Positions 61,001 through 64,000 of a DNA stretch of 64,000 bases are shown piece by piece. The notes below the pieces were generated by a model that saw only the letters and a list, made by a program, of their open reading frames with translations, was not told the DNA's origin and made no database searches. The translations under genes and the position numbers were made by a program. This stretch comes from Pseudomonadaceae bacterium (GTDB lineage Bacteria; Pseudomonadota; Gammaproteobacteria; Pseudomonadales; Pseudomonadaceae): NCBI GenBank assembly GCA_030602315.1, contig JAUVZY010000008.1, positions 49,814-113,813 of the forward strand. Reading direction: 5' to 3'. Numbering within the stretch: position 1 is the stretch's first letter; each line of letters starts with the position of its first letter.

Positions 61001-61756
61001 GCGCTTGGCTTCGAACAGAGCAACCTGATCGGCGGGCTCGAATGGCGGCCGACCCTGGGGCAGCATGCGCGGCTCACGCTGGGGCTGGAACGCCGCGCGG
61101 TGAGCGACAGCCTGCTGTCCTACGCCGGCGCCGAAGATCCGCTGACGGGCCGGACCTGGGGCGCCGTCACCCGCAACGGCGCACGCCTGCAGTACGCCTG
61201 GGACGACGGTGCCAGTGGCTTCTACGCCGGCGGCGCTTATCACCTCTATCGTGGCAAACAGGTGGAAAACAACCGCTCGGCCGGCCTGAACGCCGGCGCC
61301 TACCTGCGGCCGATCCGCGGCCAGGGCCGCGAACTGCAGACGGGCATCGCGCTCAACTGGATGAGCTACGACGAGTACCAGGGCGGCTTCAGCCTCGGCC
61401 ACGGCGGCTATTTCAGCCCCGAGAGCTTCGTCGCGGTGTCGCTGCCGGTGCAGTACACCCAGCAGTACGCGCCGTGGACGCTGAAACTGCAGATCGCCCC
61501 GGGCTACCAGCGCTTCGATGAAGCCAGCGCCGACTATTTCCCCCGCCACCGGGAGCTGCAGGCGCAGCTGGAGGCCGATGCCACACGCCCGGCCCGCTAC
61601 GCCTCCAACAGCGACTCGGGCCTGGCCTTCGGCGGCGGCGCCAGCGTCGAGTACAAGATGGCCGAACGCGCCGAACTGGGGCTTGCCGTGGGCTATGACA
61701 GCTTCGGCGACTTCTCGGAACGGACCGGGCTTCTCTACCTCAACTACCGGCTGTAA
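58040..61756 (+). CDS. bcsC: Cellulose export protein BcsC (TPR scaffold and outer-membrane porin)
   Basis: 1238 residues. A signal peptide ends near LPALAAE. About 30-840 is a long array of TPR helices (for example FAALKNGQDAQAQRAFEQAL), the periplasmic scaffold that binds peptidoglycan and the synthase. From about 880 a BcsC porin domain begins near QTVHLGRDIDRML and ends with LLYLNYRL. It conducts cellulose through the outer membrane. It follows bcsAB by 17 bases with an AGGAG site. No endoglucanase gene follows or precedes it. Confidence 0.94.
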   Translation: MAYGTLKKLPLALCLTGSLALPALAAERPTEGLAALLAQADFWDARHRPDLARQSLEWAQQVQPDSEEVLYRLAASAAGQGDMSAASQWLEHLRAHHPTSPGIELLTQALTGQPLDAARLQAARQLASQGKVEKAARAYRDLLAGQPPRPQLALEYYQTLAGTERGWNEARQGLQNLARLQPNNPQIRLALARALSYREATRRDAIALYAELDGALPEARREWRQALLWLDAGEADRALFETYAKADPADRQLPAHLEKALAGKRVSPADQARTSGFAALKNGQDAQAQRAFEQALRHDSADADAHGGLGILHLRRAAYAEAAEHLQRAVSLAPAQRAKWAGALADATFYQALQQARGLADLGELAEASAQARALDPVSPAQRRDARLLEADLLLRQERADEAERLYAEVLNEAAGSETAVVGLYAALQTQRKTAQAASLLRQYPELSQARLAEIRTLEALALSQRAEQLSERGEFAKADRLLERASGLAPENPWVRLAQARRLQREEQPERAQALMAQLAQRSDDSEALQAAAVFAADQRRWTDARQLLGQLPASSAPRPELAALAERIDVGLRIDQAVAAMAAGDRPALAVALRELYQRQPSGLDNRGQVALTLAQLGEAEWALTMVRQDLRAHAEADPGALLPHLAVLVSTGQASDASQLMHRMENHGELSAEGRQTLRRLRNGMVVSQADRLREEGRLQHARTLLEQSLADTPEDAALLLARGRLHEATGELDDAAALYRQVLATTPDDAQALQAAVSVALAANQTARAEQLLGQAGDRLDQGTQLYLSARIAEARGEYRTAIALLEDARAALPAAPQRTHHTPAGPLPAELLEHHLNNPRTEARPSPSGVPGLTPSFPGADQTVHLGRDIDRMLVSLQERTASRLQVGAQYRQRSGTEGLSELTEWSAPLRFSMVPGESGRLELTVTPVHLDAGRLSADDAADFGANALLAAPAAGGSQDEAGVGLGIGWSGEQLAADVGTTALGFEQSNLIGGLEWRPTLGQHARLTLGLERRAVSDSLLSYAGAEDPLTGRTWGAVTRNGARLQYAWDDGASGFYAGGAYHLYRGKQVENNRSAGLNAGAYLRPIRGQGRELQTGIALNWMSYDEYQGGFSLGHGGYFSPESFVAVSLPVQYTQQYAPWTLKLQIAPGYQRFDEASADYFPRHRELQAQLEADATRPARYASNSDSGLAFGGGASVEYKMAERAELGLAVGYDSFGDFSERTGLLYLNYRL

Positions 61757-61841
61757 CGCCGCTGGCGGGCGGCGCGGCGCGGGTGACCTCAGCCCGCCCC
61801 GGCTGCCCGCGCACCCGGCAATCCTGCTAAGCTGCGCGGCC

Positions 61842-62636
61842 ATGAAAACGCCCCCTTCCCGTCCCGTTGTCCTCTGCCTGTCCGGCCACGACCCCAGTGG
61901 CGGCGCCGGCCTGCAGGCGGACATCGAAGCCCTGCTGGCGCAGGGTTGCCACGCCGCGCCCACGGTCACCGCGCTGACCGTGCAGGACACGGTGAACGTC
62001 GTCGACTTTCGCGTGCTCGACCGCGACTGGGTGCTGGCCCAGGCCCGCGCGGTGATCGCCGACCTGCCGGTCGCGGCGGTCAAGCTGGGCATGCTCGGCT
62101 CGGTGGAGATGGTCGACACCGTGCTGGAGATCATGCGCGCGCTGCCCGGCGTGCCGCTGGTCTGCGACCCGGTGCTGCGCGCCGGCGGCGGCGGTGCCCT
62201 CGGTAAAGATGACGTCGGCTACGCCATGCGCGAGCGGCTGCTGCCGGTCGCCACCATCGCCACGCCGAACCTCCCCGAGGCGCGCATCCTCGCCGAACTG
62301 CCCGGGGGCACGGCGGACGAGTGCGCCGAAAAACTGTTGCCGTTCATCGAGCACCTCTTGATCACCGGCGGCCACGGCGACGAGCGCGAGGTGCATAACC
62401 GCCTGTATTCGCGCGACGGCAGCCGCCACGATTTCGCCTGCGTGCGCCTGCCCGGCAGCTACCACGGCTCCGGCTGCACCCTGGCCAGCGCCCTGGCCGG
62501 GCGTCTGGCCCAGGGCGAGGCGCTGGCCAGCGCGGTCAGCACGGCGCTGGACTACACTTGGCGCACCCTGCGCGATGCCGAAGCGCCCGGCCACGGCCAG
62601 TACGTGCCGCGCCGGCTACCCCTGGACTTCTGCTGA
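61842..62636 (+). CDS. thiD: Hydroxymethylpyrimidine / phosphomethylpyrimidine kinase
   Basis: 264-residue ribokinase-fold enzyme that phosphorylates HMP and HMP-P in thiamine synthesis. Motifs are [35 protein letters not shown] and the C-terminal [15 protein letters not shown] with the catalytic-base region. The ATG at 61842 follows 85 bases of non-coding sequence after bcsC; I see no thiamine riboswitch there. It overlaps thiE by one base. Confidence 0.95.
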   Translation: MKTPPSRPVVLCLSGHDPSGGAGLQADIEALLAQGCHAAPTVTALTVQDTVNVVDFRVLDRDWVLAQARAVIADLPVAAVKLGMLGSVEMVDTVLEIMRALPGVPLVCDPVLRAGGGGALGKDDVGYAMRERLLPVATIATPNLPEARILAELPGGTADECAEKLLPFIEHLLITGGHGDEREVHNRLYSRDGSRHDFACVRLPGSYHGSGCTLASALAGRLAQGEALASAVSTALDYTWRTLRDAEAPGHGQYVPRRLPLDFC

Positions 62637-63271
62637 TGAGCCAATTCTTGCGCGGTCTCTACGCCATCACCGACAGCACCCTGCTCGCCGATGGCCGCCT
62701 GTTTCCCTACGTCGAAGCGGCGCTCAAGGGCGGCGCGAAGCTCCTGCAATACCGTGACAAGTCCGCCGACGAGGCCCGCCGCCTGCGCGAGGCCGACGGC
62801 CTGCGCGATCTCTGCGCGCGCTACGGCGCCCAGCTGATCATCAACGATGACGCCGAACTGGCCGCGCGCCTGGGCGTCGGCCTGCACCTGGGCCAGGAAG
62901 ACGGCTCGCTGGCCGCCGCCCGCGCCCTGCTCGGCCGCCAGGCGATCATCGGCGCCACCTGCCATGCGCGCCTGGACCTGGCCGAGCAGGCCGCCCGCGA
63001 CGGCGCGAGCTACCTGGCCTTCGGTCGCTTCTTCAATTCGCTGACCAAACCCGGCGCCCCGGCAGCCCGTCCCGAGCTGCTGGAGCAGGCCCGCGCGCGC
63101 TTTCACCTGCCGGTCTGCGCCATCGGCGGCATCACCCAGGACAACGCCGCCGCGCTGATCGCCCAGGGCGCGAACCTGATCGCGGTGGTCCACGCGCTGT
63201 TCGCCGCCGACTCGCCCGCCGAGGTCGAGCGCCGCGCCCGCGCCTTCGCTGCCCTGTTCAACCCTTCCTGA
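62636..63271 (+). CDS. thiE: Thiamine-phosphate synthase
   Basis: 211-residue TIM-barrel enzyme that joins HMP-PP and THZ-P to thiamine phosphate. [37 protein letters not shown] and [10 protein letters not shown] are the expected substrate- and phosphate-binding segments. The ATG shares a base with the thiD stop (TGATG). hemL starts 47 bases later. Confidence 0.95.
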   Translation: MSQFLRGLYAITDSTLLADGRLFPYVEAALKGGAKLLQYRDKSADEARRLREADGLRDLCARYGAQLIINDDAELAARLGVGLHLGQEDGSLAAARALLGRQAIIGATCHARLDLAEQAARDGASYLAFGRFFNSLTKPGAPAARPELLEQARARFHLPVCAIGGITQDNAAALIAQGANLIAVVHALFAADSPAEVERRARAFAALFNPS

Positions 63272-63318
63272 CTGTTCCGTAGCGCCCGGCCCCGCCCGGC
63301 CTTGCTGGAGGCTTTTGC

Positions 63319-64000
63319 ATGTCCCGTTCCGAAATCCTGTTCAACAGCGCCCAGAAGCACATCCCCGGCGGCGTCAATTCCCCGGTGCGCGCCTTCAAGG
63401 GCGTCGGCGGCACGCCGCTGTTCTTCAAGCACGCCGAAGGCGCCTATGTTGTCGACGAAGATGACAAGCGCTACGTGGACTACGTCGGCTCCTGGGGCCC
63501 GATGATTCTTGGTCATGGTCACCCGGACGTGCTCGACGCGGTGCGTCGCCAATTGCAGCACGGCCTGTCCTACGGCGCGCCGACCGCGCTGGAAACCGAG
63601 ATGGCCGAGCTGGTCTGCTCGCTCGTGCCGTCGATGGACATGGTGCGCATGGTCAGCTCGGGCACCGAGGCGACCATGAGCGCGATCCGCCTGGCCCGCG
63701 GCTACACCGGGCGCGACAGCATCATCAAGTTCGAGGGCTGCTACCACGGCCACTCCGACAGCCTGCTGGTCAAGGCCGGCTCCGGCGCCCTGACCCTCGG
63801 TGTGCCCAGCTCGCCCGGCGTGCCGGCGGCTTTCGCCCAGCACACCCTGACCCTGCCCTACAACGACCTGGCTGCCGTCGAGCAGACCCTCGCCGAGGTC
63901 GGCCAGACCGTCGCCTGCATCATCGTCGAGCCGGTAGCCGGCAACATGAACTGCGTGCCGCCGGCCCCGGGCTTCCTCGAAGGGCTGCGCGCGGCCTGCG
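63319..64000 (+). CDS. hemL: Glutamate-1-semialdehyde 2,1-aminomutase (5' part)
   Basis: 227 codons are visible before the window ends. It is a PLP enzyme that forms 5-aminolevulinate in the C5 route of heme synthesis. Visible motifs are [13 protein letters not shown] near the start, the [15 protein letters not shown] stretch, [16 protein letters not shown] and [12 protein letters not shown]. The PLP lysine lies beyond the window. The thiD-thiE-hemL order is the same as in P. aeruginosa. Confidence 0.96.
   Translation, partial: MSRSEILFNSAQKHIPGGVNSPVRAFKGVGGTPLFFKHAEGAYVVDEDDKRYVDYVGSWGPMILGHGHPDVLDAVRRQLQHGLSYGAPTALETEMAELVCSLVPSMDMVRMVSSGTEATMSAIRLARGYTGRDSIIKFEGCYHGHSDSLLVKAGSGALTLGVPSSPGVPAAFAQHTLTLPYNDLAAVEQTLAEVGQTVACIIVEPVAGNMNCVPPAPGFLEGLRAAC

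Noticed and set aside
61757..61841. Thiamine riboswitch before thiD
   Set aside because: The 85-base gap is too short and lacks the conserved CUGAGA and GCGNAG-type elements.

Overview
The window looks like chromosomal core plus accessory DNA from a Pseudomonas-group gammaproteobacterium, most likely close to the Stutzerimonas (P. stutzeri) branch. Base composition is high GC. The order hemE-gltD-gltB-SPOR/AAA protein-aroB-aroK-pilQPONM / ponA-maeB-nuclease-rpmE / priA-argS-SPOR-hslVU-DUF971-(PHA-associated)-ubiE-ubiJ-ubiB-hisI-hisE-tatABC-rsmE matches, from memory, the PA5034-PA5071 backbone of P. aeruginosa. The species assignment is inference. I see no rRNA, tRNA, CRISPR array, insertion sequence or prophage.

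Layout. (1) 1-5181, plus strand: the 3' end of an aryl polyene (APE) pigment operon (flavoprotein fragment, DUF3261 lipoprotein, apeO, apeP, apeQ, apeR) with start/stop overlaps between most genes, followed by two small genes and a perfect inverted-repeat terminator. (2) 5230-20806, minus strand: hemE; gltB-gltD (glutamate synthase); and one long unit pilMNOPQ-aroK-aroB-DamX-like protein (type IV pilus alignment complex and secretin, two shikimate enzymes, a cell-envelope ATPase with a SPOR domain). (3) 20985-33161: ponA, maeB, an exported nuclease with rpmE, then priA, argS, a SPOR protein and hslVU behind a near-consensus heat-shock promoter. (4) 33181-39955: a REP-type palindrome cluster, a DUF971 gene, a PHA-system protein, then ubiE-ubiJ-ubiB, hisI-hisE, tatABC and rsmE in one closely packed run. 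The mcl-PHA genes found here in P. aeruginosa are absent. (5) 40011-52402: accessory and metabolic genes, including a three-domain transporter/acyltransferase/acyl-ACP synthetase, an APC permease, a methyltransferase with a signal peptide, a glutathione peroxidase, an oxaloacetate decarboxylase homologue, a GNAT enzyme, amn followed by two DUF202 membrane proteins, and an AidB-type acyl-CoA dehydrogenase. (6) 52723-61756: a compact cellulose cluster, bcsR-bcsQ-bcsAB-bcsC. (7) 61842-64000: thiD-thiE and the start of hemL.

The most noteworthy item is the cellulose cluster. BcsA (glycosyltransferase plus c-di-GMP-binding PilZ domain) and BcsB (periplasmic subunit) form one uninterrupted 1436-codon frame, and the cluster has no bcsZ endoglucanase and no bcsD/E/F/G genes. 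Other items worth a second look are the apparently exported SAM methyltransferase, the two small genes at the end of the APE operon, the loss of the PHA locus and the sigma-32 promoter of hslVU. I did not find a clearly undescribed multi-gene system.
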